Assembly (NCBI RefSeq): GCF_028610705.1
Contig: NZ_JAQQWT010000005.1
Location: forward strand, 304,346-359,274
Origin: Halalkalibacter alkalisediminis
GTDB taxonomy: Bacteria; Bacillota; Bacilli; Bacillales; Bacillaceae_D
Direction: 5' to 3'
Length of the DNA stretch: 54,929 nucleotides
How positions within the stretch are numbered: the stretch's first letter is position 1; each line of letters starts with the position of its first letter. A model generated the notes under the pieces. That model did no database searches. It was given only the letters and a program-made list of their open reading frames with translations, and was not told where the DNA came from. Below, in pieces: positions 8,838 to 17,566 of the stretch. A program made the translations under genes and the position numbers.

Positions 8838-9185
8838 CTAATCTATTAGACCGAACTCTTCTTTCATCAATTGCTGATAAGCATTTAAGTGGGCAACGAT
8901 CTCACTTTTTTTCGCAACCTTTTTCCCTACCTCTATCTCTACCGCCGAAAAAGGAGGAGCAAGCTTATCCATTAATGTTTCATGGACAAGTAAAAGCTTT
9001 TCTATTTGTTCTATAAATTCATCGCGCTTGTCCTCAAGTGGTAACCCCTTGTTTAAGTACGTTAATAAATGGTCTATCACACGATCAATAATTATCCCTT
9101 CGCACACGGTCATCAACTGAGGAACTTTTACCGGATTTGTACGTCTAACCTCAATTACCACATGGAGACCGACTACTGTAATCAC
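8838..9185 (-). CDS. Hypothetical 115-residue protein at head of Tad locus
   Basis: Unrecognised protein of 115 residues with a GTG start preceded by AAGGAG nine bases upstream. It has a beta-strand-like N-terminus (ITVVGLHVVIEVRR) followed by charged helices and no signal peptide or membrane segment. It lies 93 bases upstream of cpaB, after the rlmH terminator, so it is probably the first gene of the Tad transcription unit. Function unknown; the neighbourhood suggests a regulatory or accessory part in the secretion locus. Confidence 0.75.
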   Translation of the reverse strand: MITVVGLHVVIEVRRTNPVKVPQLMTVCEGIIIDRVIDHLLTYLNKGLPLEDKRDEFIEQIEKLLLVHETLMDKLAPPFSAVEIEVGKKVAKKSEIVAHLNAYQQLMKEEFGLID

Positions 9186-9253
9186 TAATCTAATCTCCTT
9201 CCTATTGGCTACAAATAATCTATAAGAAAATAATTGTTTTTTTTAAGTAACCA

Positions 9254-9286
9254 TAAAAAAAGACAAGCTCTTTTTCAACTTGTCTT
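9254..9286 (-). terminator. Rho-independent terminator of rlmH
   Basis: Inverted repeat AAGACAAG/CTTGTCTT (9260-9267 and 9279-9286) followed on the minus strand by a run of T. It separates rlmH from the Tad locus. Confidence 0.85.
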
Positions 9287-9371
9287 CTCAACGCAGTTTA
9301 CCTAGAATATTTATAACTTAATTCTCTTAGTTTATCTATATGTACTGTAAATTTTATTTTCCTGTTTACCA

Positions 9372-9851
9372 TCACTTGTGGTACGGTTCACCCCGAATAA
9401 TCCGAAACGCCCTATAAACCTGCTCCACCAACACCAACTTCATCAACTGGTGTGGAAACGTCATCTTCGAAAAGGACAAACTCTCATTTGCCCTCTTCAT
9501 CACAGCATCACTTAACCCCAGTGACCCACCAATTACAAAAGCAATCTTACTTTTTCCATACGTAGCTAGTTTATCAATGGTATCTGCTAATTGCTCTGAC
9601 GTCAGCATTTTCCCTTCTATTGCAAGGGCAATCACATGCGCATCTGGATGCAATTTGGCAAGGATGCGCTCTCCCTCTTTGTCTTTGATTTGGAGCATTT
9701 CGGCTTCACTTGCTTGTTCGGGTGCTTTTTCATCGGCTACTTCGATCATGTCGATTTTCGCATATGCACTTAATCGTTTTGTGTATTCTTCTATACCTTG
9801 CTTTAAATATTTTTCTTTTAATTTCCCCACTGTTACGATTTGGATATTCAC
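9372..9851 (-). CDS. rlmH: 23S rRNA (pseudouridine1915-N3)-methyltransferase RlmH
   Basis: Protein of 159 residues, the usual length of the RlmH SPOUT family. The [12 protein letters not shown]-terminus, the knot-forming [11 protein letters not shown] segment near residue 108 and the C-terminal [11 protein letters not shown] are diagnostic. It dimerises and methylates pseudouridine 1915 in helix 69 of 23S rRNA on assembled 70S ribosomes, using SAM. The start is GTG with AGGAGG about eleven bases upstream. Its upstream region is packed with DnaA boxes (9875-10143), as at the equivalent yydA locus of B. subtilis. Confidence 0.95.
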   Translation of the reverse strand: MNIQIVTVGKLKEKYLKQGIEEYTKRLSAYAKIDMIEVADEKAPEQASEAEMLQIKDKEGERILAKLHPDAHVIALAIEGKMLTSEQLADTIDKLATYGKSKIAFVIGGSLGLSDAVMKRANESLSFSKMTFPHQLMKLVLVEQVYRAFRIIRGEPYHK

Positions 9852-9874
9852 AATGTGTATAACCTCCTATAATC

Positions 9875-10143
9875 TTATCCACAGCAGTTATCCACATATC
9901 AACAGTGTGGATTATTTTATGGGTTTACACTGTAGATGGCTTCGTTTTCACAAAAACTGCAAGTTGTGGATAAGTTATCGTTATTTGCTTCTACTTTATC
10001 AACAATCGGTGCTGCTTCTTGCTCGTCCACTGTCATATCAATGGCTAATTCAATATGTTCATTACATGCTAAGTACATTTATAATCGCCCTTTCGTTTTT
10101 AGCTTATCTATTATATCATACCCATTTATCGGGCTGTGGATAA
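9875..10143. promoter_or_regulatory. DnaA-box cluster next to rlmH
   Basis: Four perfect TTATCCACA boxes: 9875-9883 and 9888-9896 on plus, 9965-9973 and 10135-10143 on minus. A one-mismatch box lies at 9906-9914 on minus. B. subtilis has an oriC-proximal DnaA-box cluster at the same gene (yydA) that titrates or modulates DnaA; a similar role here is inference. Confidence 0.85.
9917..10078 (-). CDS. CxxH/CxxC small zinc-ribbon-like protein
   Basis: A 53-residue protein missed by length cut-offs. The ATG at 10078 is preceded by GAAAGGG, and the gene ends in TAA at 9917. It carries CNEH near the start (Cys5, His8) and CSFC near the end (Cys40, Cys43), a likely zinc-binding quartet, with the intervening acidic helix typical of the small CxxH/CxxC family found between htrA and rlmH in Bacillales. 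Function is unknown. A perfect DnaA box (9965-9973) lies in frame in the gene and encodes Leu-Ser-Thr just before the CxxC. Confidence 0.85.
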   Translation of the reverse strand: MYLACNEHIELAIDMTVDEQEAAPIVDKVEANNDNLSTTCSFCENEAIYSVNP

Positions 10144-10153
10144 AAGTAATCAA

Positions 10154-10183
10154 CAAAAAAGAAGCAGCATCTATTGCTGCTTC
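10154..10183 (-). terminator. Terminator of htrA
   Basis: GAAGCAGC (10161-10168) pairs with GCTGCTTC (10176-10183), loop 7, with a minus-strand T run from 10160 downward. It lies directly after the htrA stop. Confidence 0.9.
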
Positions 10184-10189
10184 CTTCTA

Positions 10190-11419
10190 TTAAAAACTTT
10201 GTTGCTCAGCTAATTGCATTTTCACGGTTTCACGCGCTCCATTGCGGTAAAACGTTACATCGATCTCGTCACCAATCTTCACTTCGGTATATAAGTATTT
10301 TCGTAAATCATGGCTGTCATTGATCTCTTCGCCATTTATTTCAATAATCACGTCATAGTCTTGTAAGCCTGCGCGATCGGCTGGAGAAGTTGGTGAAACG
10401 CTTGTAATAACGACTCCGCCTTTAATATCTTCAGGAAGCTTCAACGTTTCTTGCCAGTAAGCACTTGGAATTTCAGCTAACGAGCGAATACCTACACCCA
10501 TTTGTGGTCGTCTTACTTCACCAATGCTTTCTAGATCTTCAATCACAGGAATGGCAATTTCCGTTGGAATCGCAAAGCCGATTCCTTCCACTGAGCTTTG
10601 AGCAATTTTCATCGAGTTAATCCCAATGACTTGGCCCTCAATATTGACGAGAGCTCCACCGCTGTTCCCAGGGTTAATTGCTGCATCTGTTTGGATAACT
10701 TCTGCATACCAATCAATTTGGCCATTGCCCGTTAAGTCAATGGGAATGCTTCGTTCTGTTGCACTAATAATCCCTTGTGTTACCGTACTAGAGAAGCGAA
10801 GTCCAAGTGGATTTCCAATGGCTAGAGCCGGTTCGCCTACACGTAGCCCATCCGAACTTCCAAACTCAGCGACTACATTAATATCGCTGCCATCAATCTC
10901 TAGGACCGCTAGATCGGTAATGACATCACTCCCAAGCAGTTTTGCTGGAATCCGTGTACCATCAGCAAGACTAACCTCAATTTCATTAGCACGCTCAATA
11001 ACGTGATGGTTCGTCACGACATATGCACGGTCCCCACTTTTTTTGTAAATCACACCTGAACCTGTGCCTTCATTCCCCTCTTGTGAGAAGAAGTTTGACT
11101 GCTGCATATTAATGACACCGACTACAGCGTCTGATACTTTATCTACAGCTTGTGTAACATTAGAATTCACATCATAATTAATCGTTTGAGAAAGTCCCTC
11201 TTGCGGCGAATCGATTTCAGCAATTCCTGAAATCTCACTTTCATTACTAATTTGATAAGATAATAGTCCAATATTCGAAAGAAGTGGAATAGATAATAAA
11301 ACGACTAATCCACCTACTACTGCTCCGATAAAAGCAGCTAGGCCTGATCCTCCACGATTGGGACCACCACGTCGACTGACTGTTTCTGTTTCTGCAACAT
11401 GCTCATCATAGTATCCCAT
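10190..11419 (-). CDS. htrA: HtrA/DegP-type serine protease with PDZ domain
   Basis: Protein of 409 residues from the ATG at 11419 (a GGTG motif lies nine bases upstream; the ATG at 11434 has its purine run too close). Short cytoplasmic tail, one membrane helix at about 27-50, trypsin-like domain with His139 (VVTNHHVI), Asp169 (ITDLAVL) and Ser253 (NPGNSGG), then a single PDZ domain (about 300-400; GVVITSVSPTSPADRAGLQDYDVI). This is the membrane-anchored extracytoplasmic quality-control protease of Bacilli. In B. subtilis the walRKHIJ-htrA order is conserved; here a terminator after walJ makes htrA a separate unit. No clear CssR or WalR site was found upstream. Confidence 0.93.
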   Translation of the reverse strand: MGYYDEHVAETETVSRRGGPNRGGSGLAAFIGAVVGGLVVLLSIPLLSNIGLLSYQISNESEISGIAEIDSPQEGLSQTINYDVNSNVTQAVDKVSDAVVGVINMQQSNFFSQEGNEGTGSGVIYKKSGDRAYVVTNHHVIERANEIEVSLADGTRIPAKLLGSDVITDLAVLEIDGSDINVVAEFGSSDGLRVGEPALAIGNPLGLRFSSTVTQGIISATERSIPIDLTGNGQIDWYAEVIQTDAAINPGNSGGALVNIEGQVIGINSMKIAQSSVEGIGFAIPTEIAIPVIEDLESIGEVRRPQMGVGIRSLAEIPSAYWQETLKLPEDIKGGVVITSVSPTSPADRAGLQDYDVIIEINGEEINDSHDLRKYLYTEVKIGDEIDVTFYRNGARETVKMQLAEQQSF

Positions 11420-11893
11420 AATAATTGACACCATCCTTTTTTCTTTATCATGATCGGTTTAAAAAAGGGAAAAGCAATGAATTTGACTACTGTATTTTGG
11501 AACACAATAGCTTTACTTAAGTTAGGTTCTTCTTTGATTTTTATTATAATAATTATTTCATGAAATACTAGTCTCCTGCTCATTTTCCCTTTATTTTTGA
11601 TACTTTTTATATAATTGCCAACAAACGTGACGCATAACCGTGTAAGCGCGCTTCTTCCATGATTTTTTCAAGATAAATGGTCTCTCCCACTATTACTGGA
11701 GGACATAAGATCCCTTATTTGGCAAAAAAGCACCGAAAAAGACTTGCTAATGAACAAGATAGCAAAACCTATGTCCGCCAACTTACGCACAACACTCTCT
11801 CCCCGACAGTGCACCCCAAACCAGCGCATCCCCCCTAAAAACACCAAAAAAGACCAAGCCCCCTCAAGGCTTGGTCTTCTCCTCATTCAACTC
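11420..11893. other. Intergenic region upstream of htrA
   Basis: A 474-base gap holding the walJ terminator (11845-11878) and, presumably, the htrA promoter, which I could not define with confidence. The AT-rich part at 11477-11563 includes a plus-strand 28-codon hydrophobic reading frame reported as a separate observation. Nothing else convincing was seen. Confidence 0.6.
11845..11878 (-). terminator. Terminator of the walRKHIJ operon
   Basis: Perfect 11-bp stem AAGACCAAGCC/GGCTTGGTCTT (11850-11860 and 11868-11878) with loop of 7 and a T run on the minus strand. It lies 15 bases past the walJ stop. Confidence 0.93.
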
Positions 11894-12691
11894 TTATGAA
11901 ACAACAGCTAATGCAGTCGGCTGGTGGGGATCTGTATCATATAACTCAAATTGCTCTCCTACGGCCATTCCTTGCTCTTTAAGCACTTGTTCGACAGAAA
12001 GTCTAGCTAAGTCCTTCATATTGTTATCTAGGCTTAAATGAGCCAAATAAATGCGACTCGTCTTATCACCAATGCATTCAGATAGAGCTATGGCAGCATC
12101 TTCATTTGATACATGGCCGACGTCACTTAAAATGCGGCGCTTGATGCTCCATGGGTACTTGCCCATCCGTAACATATTTGTGTCATGATTGGATTCAAAA
12201 ATAAACATATCTGCACCTTTAATTGTGCCTTTAATTCGATCACTCACATAGCCCATATCCGTTGCTAAAACTAATTTTTTTCCTTCATGATGAAAAGAGA
12301 AAAACATGGGCTCCGCTGCGTCATGTGAAACACCGAATGATTCAACATCAAGATTTCCAAACGATTTTACCTCACCTGTTTCAAACACAAACTTTTGCTC
12401 ATTCGATAGATTGCCGAGATGGCTATCCATTGCTTGCCATGTTTTCTCATTCGCATAAACAGGGAGTTTGTGTTTTCTTGCAAAAATGCCGACTCCCTTT
12501 ATATGATCAGAATGTTCATGGCTAACCAAAATACCAGTTAGTTCCTTTGGATCTCGGTTAATTGTTTGAAAAAGCTCGTCCATTTTCTTCCCACTCAAAC
12601 CTGCATCTATTAATAAACGCTGCTGTTCCGTTTCTACATAAACGGCGTTACCGGTACTTCCACTTGCGAGTACACTAAAGCGTAATGTCAT
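11894..12691 (-). CDS. walJ: WalJ (YycJ) metallo-beta-lactamase-fold exonuclease
   Basis: Protein of 265 residues with the metallo-beta-lactamase fold: SHEHSDH (His58-His63 region) supplies the HxHxDH metal site, with later DMGYVSD, FESNHD and DVGHVS metal-ligand motifs. WalJ/YycJ homologues are cytoplasmic 5'-3' nucleases implicated in DNA repair and in coordinating division with replication. It is the last gene of the walRKHIJ operon, 54 bases after walI, followed by a strong terminator. Confidence 0.93.
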   Translation of the reverse strand: MTLRFSVLASGSTGNAVYVETEQQRLLIDAGLSGKKMDELFQTINRDPKELTGILVSHEHSDHIKGVGIFARKHKLPVYANEKTWQAMDSHLGNLSNEQKFVFETGEVKSFGNLDVESFGVSHDAAEPMFFSFHHEGKKLVLATDMGYVSDRIKGTIKGADMFIFESNHDTNMLRMGKYPWSIKRRILSDVGHVSNEDAAIALSECIGDKTSRIYLAHLSLDNNMKDLARLSVEQVLKEQGMAVGEQFELYDTDPHQPTALAVVS

Positions 12692-12745
12692 ATCATATTC
12701 ATTCCTCTCTACTAATCAGTGGGTTAACGAAAATCTTAACCACCC

Positions 12746-13519
12746 TTAGGTAAGCTGCTGCACGGTTCCTCCGGTTGCATGTACAAGATAGATTTCACCA
12801 TCTACGGTTACTCGCCACATCGGTGCGAACACTTGAACATCGCCGGTTGGACTGAAGAAACTATAATAACCAAACTGCACATTCGTAATCGTCTGGTTCA
12901 TCCGTACTAATTGATCATTGAGTAAAATCTCAATGGCTTTTAAGCTCGACAAAATTTCACGATCTTCGCCTTCTTGTTCTTCAAACTGAAAAAATCTTTG
13001 TTGATAACTAATCACTCGTTGTTGGTCATCAAGATGTAAAATCAATGGTTGATCCTCAAATGTATAAGCGGTTTTCTCCTGGTAAACTTGATACAAATAC
13101 ACTCTATTTTCATCAGAGTCATAGTCACCTAAACGATAGTCATCTCCTTCAAAAATATAAGTCGATAGAAACGTTTCAAGGGGCGCTGCTCCTTGTTCTC
13201 GAGGCAACTCAAATGGTTCATCAAGCACAGATAACACCGTATGCTCATCTACTAATTCAGGATCTTGTTCTTCAAGAGATGGAAGCTGATCAATCGGTAA
13301 TGGAAGTAGCTTGCCAATAACAAGCAAACCAGAGACATCTTCTTCTGGCAATTCATTTTCAATTGTCACATTATTTTCTCTTAAAACTTCTTGAATGGTC
13401 GCTTCTGTAATCATACTAATTTGATTAACATTATGAGTTTCAATCAATTGCCACGTTAAGAACACATTGATAAATAAGAAGGTAATAATGAAGATCGTTT
13501 TTGTTTTACTCCAATCCAT
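12746..13519 (-). CDS. walI: WalI (YycI) regulator of WalK
   Basis: Protein of 257 residues from the ATG at 13519 (AAGGTGG five bases before), giving the family start MDWSKTKTIFI. One N-terminal membrane helix (about 6-25) is followed by an extracytoplasmic YycI-type domain. With WalH it forms a membrane complex that restrains the WalK kinase. Its start lies inside the end of walH (14-base overlap), so the pair is probably made in equal amounts. The C-terminus ends close to the conserved VHATGGTV motif. Confidence 0.93.
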   Translation of the reverse strand: MDWSKTKTIFIITFLFINVFLTWQLIETHNVNQISMITEATIQEVLRENNVTIENELPEEDVSGLLVIGKLLPLPIDQLPSLEEQDPELVDEHTVLSVLDEPFELPREQGAAPLETFLSTYIFEGDDYRLGDYDSDENRVYLYQVYQEKTAYTFEDQPLILHLDDQQRVISYQQRFFQFEEQEGEDREILSSLKAIEILLNDQLVRMNQTITNVQFGYYSFFSPTGDVQVFAPMWRVTVDGEIYLVHATGGTVQQLT

Positions 13520-14849
13520 TAGTACCACCTTCCTCGAACGTCACTTTTTGCCAACGATTGCCGTAAAGGGCAAACCAATGTGGCTCAATCGTGACAAAAG
13601 ACGTCGTTCTCGTGACCATCTCGTAGCCAACGACTAATTTATTTAAACGCTCAGGGTCAAAGAATTCTTGTTCATTTAAATGCTCGAGCACTTCTTCTCC
13701 AGAAGGTAAGTCAACTCGCTCACTTACATCAATCGGAGCATTATCTAACTCGAAAAGTGGCCTGATGTAATTCACAACTTGATTGCCTGACCTACTAATA
13801 TGAAGAGACATGGAACCTTGCCCTTCAAAGTTCAATACAGGATATCCATGTACATGAAGGAGAAACGATGCCTCATCTCGAAGGTCATTTGAGCTCCACT
13901 CAGCTAAAAGATAGTCATCGGACCAGCCTCCATGTCCGTTCACAAATTCATAACTGCCTTGCACAATATGCTTACTCGTTTTTTCTTGCGATTCAATGAA
14001 AACAGGATTAATGTATTCCATAAACAATCCGTTATTTTGCATGGTAATAATACGATTTCCATCCGTATAGGAATCTTCTCCATCTGATTGCTGATAGTAC
14101 TTTACTGAACCGGGATCCGTAAAAAGCGTTTGTTTGTAAAACTCTGTTGATAAAGGTGATGTTTGAAATGATAGACGAGAAGCTTGAATTGGTTCAGTAG
14201 AAATGTAAATATCCGCACTAAGCTTCGTTGAATACGAAGATGATGGTTCAAGCACTGGTCTGACTTGTATCAATTCATCAAGAGGCTCTAAAAACAAACC
14301 GAGTTCAGCTGACGTGAGAGTCGTTCCCAACTCAATGACCCGCTCCTCCTCGATCGATAGAATTTGCATGTGAACATCTCCATTTGGACTTCCATACAAA
14401 AACAATCGATCAACCTCCGTTAAAGCTAACATAAACTCCTCTTCACTCTGTTCAAAAAGACTCAGGAATAGATCAACCGGAATCGCTGTTGGAAAAATTA
14501 ACTCAACCCCACCTGTTTCAAGTTCTTTAGGAAAAGGGCCCGTTGCAAGTAGATCGATTTCGCTTAGATTGGAACGCAATAAGTTCTCATATATTTTCGT
14601 AAAACGTTCATCATGACTAGGGACCATCACATGCTCGTTGTTTTGATGAACGATCATTTGTTCAGGTTTGATCACATGCTTTAATTTACGCTCCTCGTAT
14701 TCTGCAAGTAACGAGTCAGATGGGACATATCTCGCTGTATCATCAAGGAGGGCGATCTCCGGTTGAAAGGTATAAAGCTGCCAAGTTAACACAACACTTA
14801 ACGCAATTAAGACAATCAGTATGGTCGATTTAATATGCTCATAGTTCAT
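13506..14849 (-). CDS. walH: WalH (YycH) regulator of WalK
   Basis: Protein of 447 residues from the ATG at 14849, preferred because AGGAGG lies six bases before it. A single N-terminal membrane helix (about 7-27, IKSTILIVLIALSVVLTWQL) anchors a large extracytoplasmic YycH fold. It works with WalI to keep WalK activity low through membrane-helix contacts. The gene overlaps walK by 11 bases and walI by 14 bases, so the three are translationally linked. Confidence 0.93.
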   Translation of the reverse strand: MNYEHIKSTILIVLIALSVVLTWQLYTFQPEIALLDDTARYVPSDSLLAEYEERKLKHVIKPEQMIVHQNNEHVMVPSHDERFTKIYENLLRSNLSEIDLLATGPFPKELETGGVELIFPTAIPVDLFLSLFEQSEEEFMLALTEVDRLFLYGSPNGDVHMQILSIEEERVIELGTTLTSAELGLFLEPLDELIQVRPVLEPSSSYSTKLSADIYISTEPIQASRLSFQTSPLSTEFYKQTLFTDPGSVKYYQQSDGEDSYTDGNRIITMQNNGLFMEYINPVFIESQEKTSKHIVQGSYEFVNGHGGWSDDYLLAEWSSNDLRDEASFLLHVHGYPVLNFEGQGSMSLHISRSGNQVVNYIRPLFELDNAPIDVSERVDLPSGEEVLEHLNEQEFFDPERLNKLVVGYEMVTRTTSFVTIEPHWFALYGNRWQKVTFEEGGTNGLE

Positions 14850-16665
14850 GCTCTCCCTCCTGATCATTTAAATAGGGTAGTGTAATGTTAATCGTCGTTC
14901 CTTTTCCGTACTCACCTTCTGCCCAGATTTCACCGTTATGCGCCTGGATAAGCTCTTTAGCGATGGCAAGTCCAAGGCCCGTACCACCGACGCTTCTTGC
15001 TCTTGCTTTGTCAACTCGGTAAAAGCGCTCAAAAATCTTTGTTTGACTCTCTGGTGGAATCCCCATTCCTTTATCTATTATGCTAATTTGCAGGAATTTT
15101 TCTTTTTGAAGCATTTGTATTTTAATGGCTTCACCTTCTGGCGAATACTTCATTGCATTTGAAATCACATTGTCTAACACTTGCATCAACTTGTCTGGAG
15201 CAATCTTTACATAAACAGGTGAATTCGCAATTTTTCTTTTGAAAGTAATATTCTTTTCGACAGCAATGATCTCAAATCGGTCAATAACATCATTCAAGAA
15301 TGAACCCATGTTAACTAATTGATACGTAAATTTAGAGTCCTGACTATCAATTTTAGATAATTGTAATAAATCGTTAACGAGACGGATCATTCTTTCGGTT
15401 TCATTTTGTGTAACATTTAAAAATTTAGGTCCTAACTCTTTGTCATTCATGACTCCATCTTCTAATGCTTCTAAATAGCTCTTCATCGTTGTTAAAGGCG
15501 TTCTTAATTCATGAGAGACATTAGCCACAAACTCTCTTCGTTCTTGTTCAATTTTTTCTTTTTCAGTTACATCATGAACGACGGTAATTAATCCATTAAT
15601 TGGACCATCCTCTTCTTGAATGACAGAGAATTTAGCTTCTAATAAGTACTCTTCTTCTTCACTACTTAAATCCAAAAGAAGTGAGTCAGGAAAACTAGCT
15701 AGATCCTCTAAAGAAAGGTTCTCTGGTAGGTTCAGAACGTCCGAAAGTAATTCGCCAAGAACTGAGTGATTCGGGATATTCAATAGCTCTTCAGCCCGTT
15801 TATTCATTAAAATGATGCCGCCATTTTTATCGCTAGCAATCACTCCATCTGTCATATGAGTTAAAACAGACTTTAACCGCTTTTGTTCACGATCACGAGT
15901 TAAGGTAGCATCCTGTAGTTTTAGTGTTAAATCATTAAAGGATGTCGCTAATTGCCCAATTTCATCTCCACTATATACCTTTACTTGCTTTGAAAAATCC
16001 CCACGCCCCATCCGCAATGCATGTCGACGCATATCAATGATCGGACCCGTTATCGTCCGCGCAAGAAGAATAACTAATATGACAGAGATCGCGAGTGCAA
16101 TGAAGGTTCCACTTAGTAAAATGCTATTAATTTGCCTCATTTGTCCATAAATATCTTCCATCGATGCTTCAATGTACAGTGCACCAATCGTTTCATCATC
16201 TATTTTAATCGGTACAGCAAGAATTCGCATACGGTGTCCAGTTGTAGGATCTCGTAATACATCTTCTTCTGGTACCCCAAGCAGCGCTCGCTTCACACGG
16301 ACTTCTGTGCTTTGTTGACCAACAATATGCCGATTTAATAGATTGGATGTACTAACGACGACACGGTTTTGGTCGATCACTTGCACTTCTGAATTATCGA
16401 TAGAGAATAAATCTCTCAATATAGTGTTAAAATTGGTTGTAATCGCACTTCTGTCATCTTTGTTGTTGATCATTTCCTGGGCAAGGTTGTAAGCTAGCAA
16501 ATTAGCTCGTTCATCAAGCATTTCAACGTAATTGGTGACCAACTGACTTTCAAGCTGCCTTGTAAAATAAACACCGATAATTTGCATGGCAATAAAAATA
16601 AGCAGGACATAAATAATAATAAGTTTGAACTGGATCGACTTAAAAAAGCCAACTTTATTTTCCAT
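14839..16665 (-). CDS. walK: WalK sensor histidine kinase
   Basis: Protein of 608 residues, close to B. subtilis WalK. Order of parts: TM1 (about 11-31), extracytoplasmic Cache-type domain (32-180), TM2 (about 182-203), HAMP (204-256), PAS (about 263-370), HisKA with phospho-acceptor His385 in VSHELRTPL, and the HATPase domain with N, G1 (DKGMGIPPE) and G2 (GTGLGLAI) boxes. It senses wall status and phosphorylates WalR to control autolysins and wall synthesis; the pathway is essential in relatives. The start codon overlaps the walR stop by one base (TAATG). Confidence 0.96.
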   Translation of the reverse strand: MENKVGFFKSIQFKLIIIYVLLIFIAMQIIGVYFTRQLESQLVTNYVEMLDERANLLAYNLAQEMINNKDDRSAITTNFNTILRDLFSIDNSEVQVIDQNRVVVSTSNLLNRHIVGQQSTEVRVKRALLGVPEEDVLRDPTTGHRMRILAVPIKIDDETIGALYIEASMEDIYGQMRQINSILLSGTFIALAISVILVILLARTITGPIIDMRRHALRMGRGDFSKQVKVYSGDEIGQLATSFNDLTLKLQDATLTRDREQKRLKSVLTHMTDGVIASDKNGGIILMNKRAEELLNIPNHSVLGELLSDVLNLPENLSLEDLASFPDSLLLDLSSEEEEYLLEAKFSVIQEEDGPINGLITVVHDVTEKEKIEQERREFVANVSHELRTPLTTMKSYLEALEDGVMNDKELGPKFLNVTQNETERMIRLVNDLLQLSKIDSQDSKFTYQLVNMGSFLNDVIDRFEIIAVEKNITFKRKIANSPVYVKIAPDKLMQVLDNVISNAMKYSPEGEAIKIQMLQKEKFLQISIIDKGMGIPPESQTKIFERFYRVDKARARSVGGTGLGLAIAKELIQAHNGEIWAEGEYGKGTTINITLPYLNDQEGEHEL

Positions 16666-17378
16666 TAAGACTGCTCCTGTTGTTGTTCAGGTGAAGATAA
16701 ATAGTACCCCACCCCTCTACGTGTAATGATCCAAATAGGGTAACTTGGATTATCTTCTACTTTTTCACGTAGCCTACGAACCGTAACATCCACTGTTCGA
16801 ACGTCACCAAAATAGTCATACCCCCACACTGCTTGCAATAAATGCTCTCTAGTCATAACTTGATCTAAATGCTTCGCTAAGTAGTGAATTAATTCAAACT
16901 CACGATGAGTTAAATCAATCACCTCACCTCGACGTTTCACTTGGTAAGCTTCTGGATAAATCGTTAAATCTCCTACTGCAATTTCCTTTTGAGACGGCGT
17001 TTCTTCACCACTTGTTTTGTGCCGGCGGAGGTTAGCTTTCACCCTAGCCAGTAATTCTCTTGTGCTAAATGGTTTCGTTACATAGTCGTCCGCCCCTAAC
17101 TCCAACCCAAGCACCTTATCAATCTCAGAATCCTTCGCTGTTAACATAATAATGGGTATATCATACTGCTTCCGAACCTCTCGGCAGACTTCCATTCCAT
17201 CTTTATAAGGAAGCATAATATCTAGTAAAATAAGATCTGGTTCATGTTTTTTTACAAGGTCAATTGCCTCTAATCCATCATAAGCACATATCACATCATA
17301 ACCTTCTTTTTCAAGGTTGAATTTCAATATATCTGCTATTGGTCTCTCATCATCTACAACTAAAATTCGTTTATCCAT
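16665..17378 (-). CDS. walR: WalR response regulator
   Basis: Protein of 237 residues: receiver domain 1-120 with phospho-acceptor Asp53 (LILLDIMLP) and Lys in LTAKDSE, and OmpR/PhoB winged helix from about 135 ([28 protein letters not shown]). It controls autolysin and wall-synthesis genes through TGTWAH-N5-TGTWAH sites. It heads the walRKHIJ operon. The leader between it and the M23 gene contains a large inverted-repeat structure (17461-17563). Confidence 0.97.
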   Translation of the reverse strand: MDKRILVVDDERPIADILKFNLEKEGYDVICAYDGLEAIDLVKKHEPDLILLDIMLPYKDGMEVCREVRKQYDIPIIMLTAKDSEIDKVLGLELGADDYVTKPFSTRELLARVKANLRRHKTSGEETPSQKEIAVGDLTIYPEAYQVKRRGEVIDLTHREFELIHYLAKHLDQVMTREHLLQAVWGYDYFGDVRTVDVTVRRLREKVEDNPSYPIWIITRRGVGYYLSSPEQQQEQS

Positions 17379-17460
17379 TAGGCAGATCTCTCCCGTTCTC
17401 TATTGTCTTACCTCACATTTTAACACATGTAGCCATCACACTGTCACCTTAGAAAACGCT

Positions 17461-17563
17461 AAAAATCGAGGATCACTCATAAGAAACTTTTCCCACCTAG
17501 TTGACACAGTTACCTGTACATACTAGGAAGCTAGAAACTTAATTTGAGTTACCCTCGATTTTT
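17461..17563 (-). terminator. Long-loop inverted repeat between the M23 gene and walR
   Basis: AAAAATCGAGG (17461-17471) and CCTCGATTTTT (17553-17563) are perfect 11-bp complements 81 bases apart. A nested CCTAGT/ACTAGG pair lies at 17496-17501 and 17522-17527. On the minus strand the structure starts four bases past the M23 stop and ends in five T, so it may terminate that gene or insulate walR. Function is inferred. Confidence 0.5.
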
Positions 17564-17566
17564 CTT

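Noticed and set aside
11668-11886. 72-codon minus-strand frame in the walJ-htrA gap
   Set aside because: It begins inside the walJ terminator hairpin and has no ribosome site.
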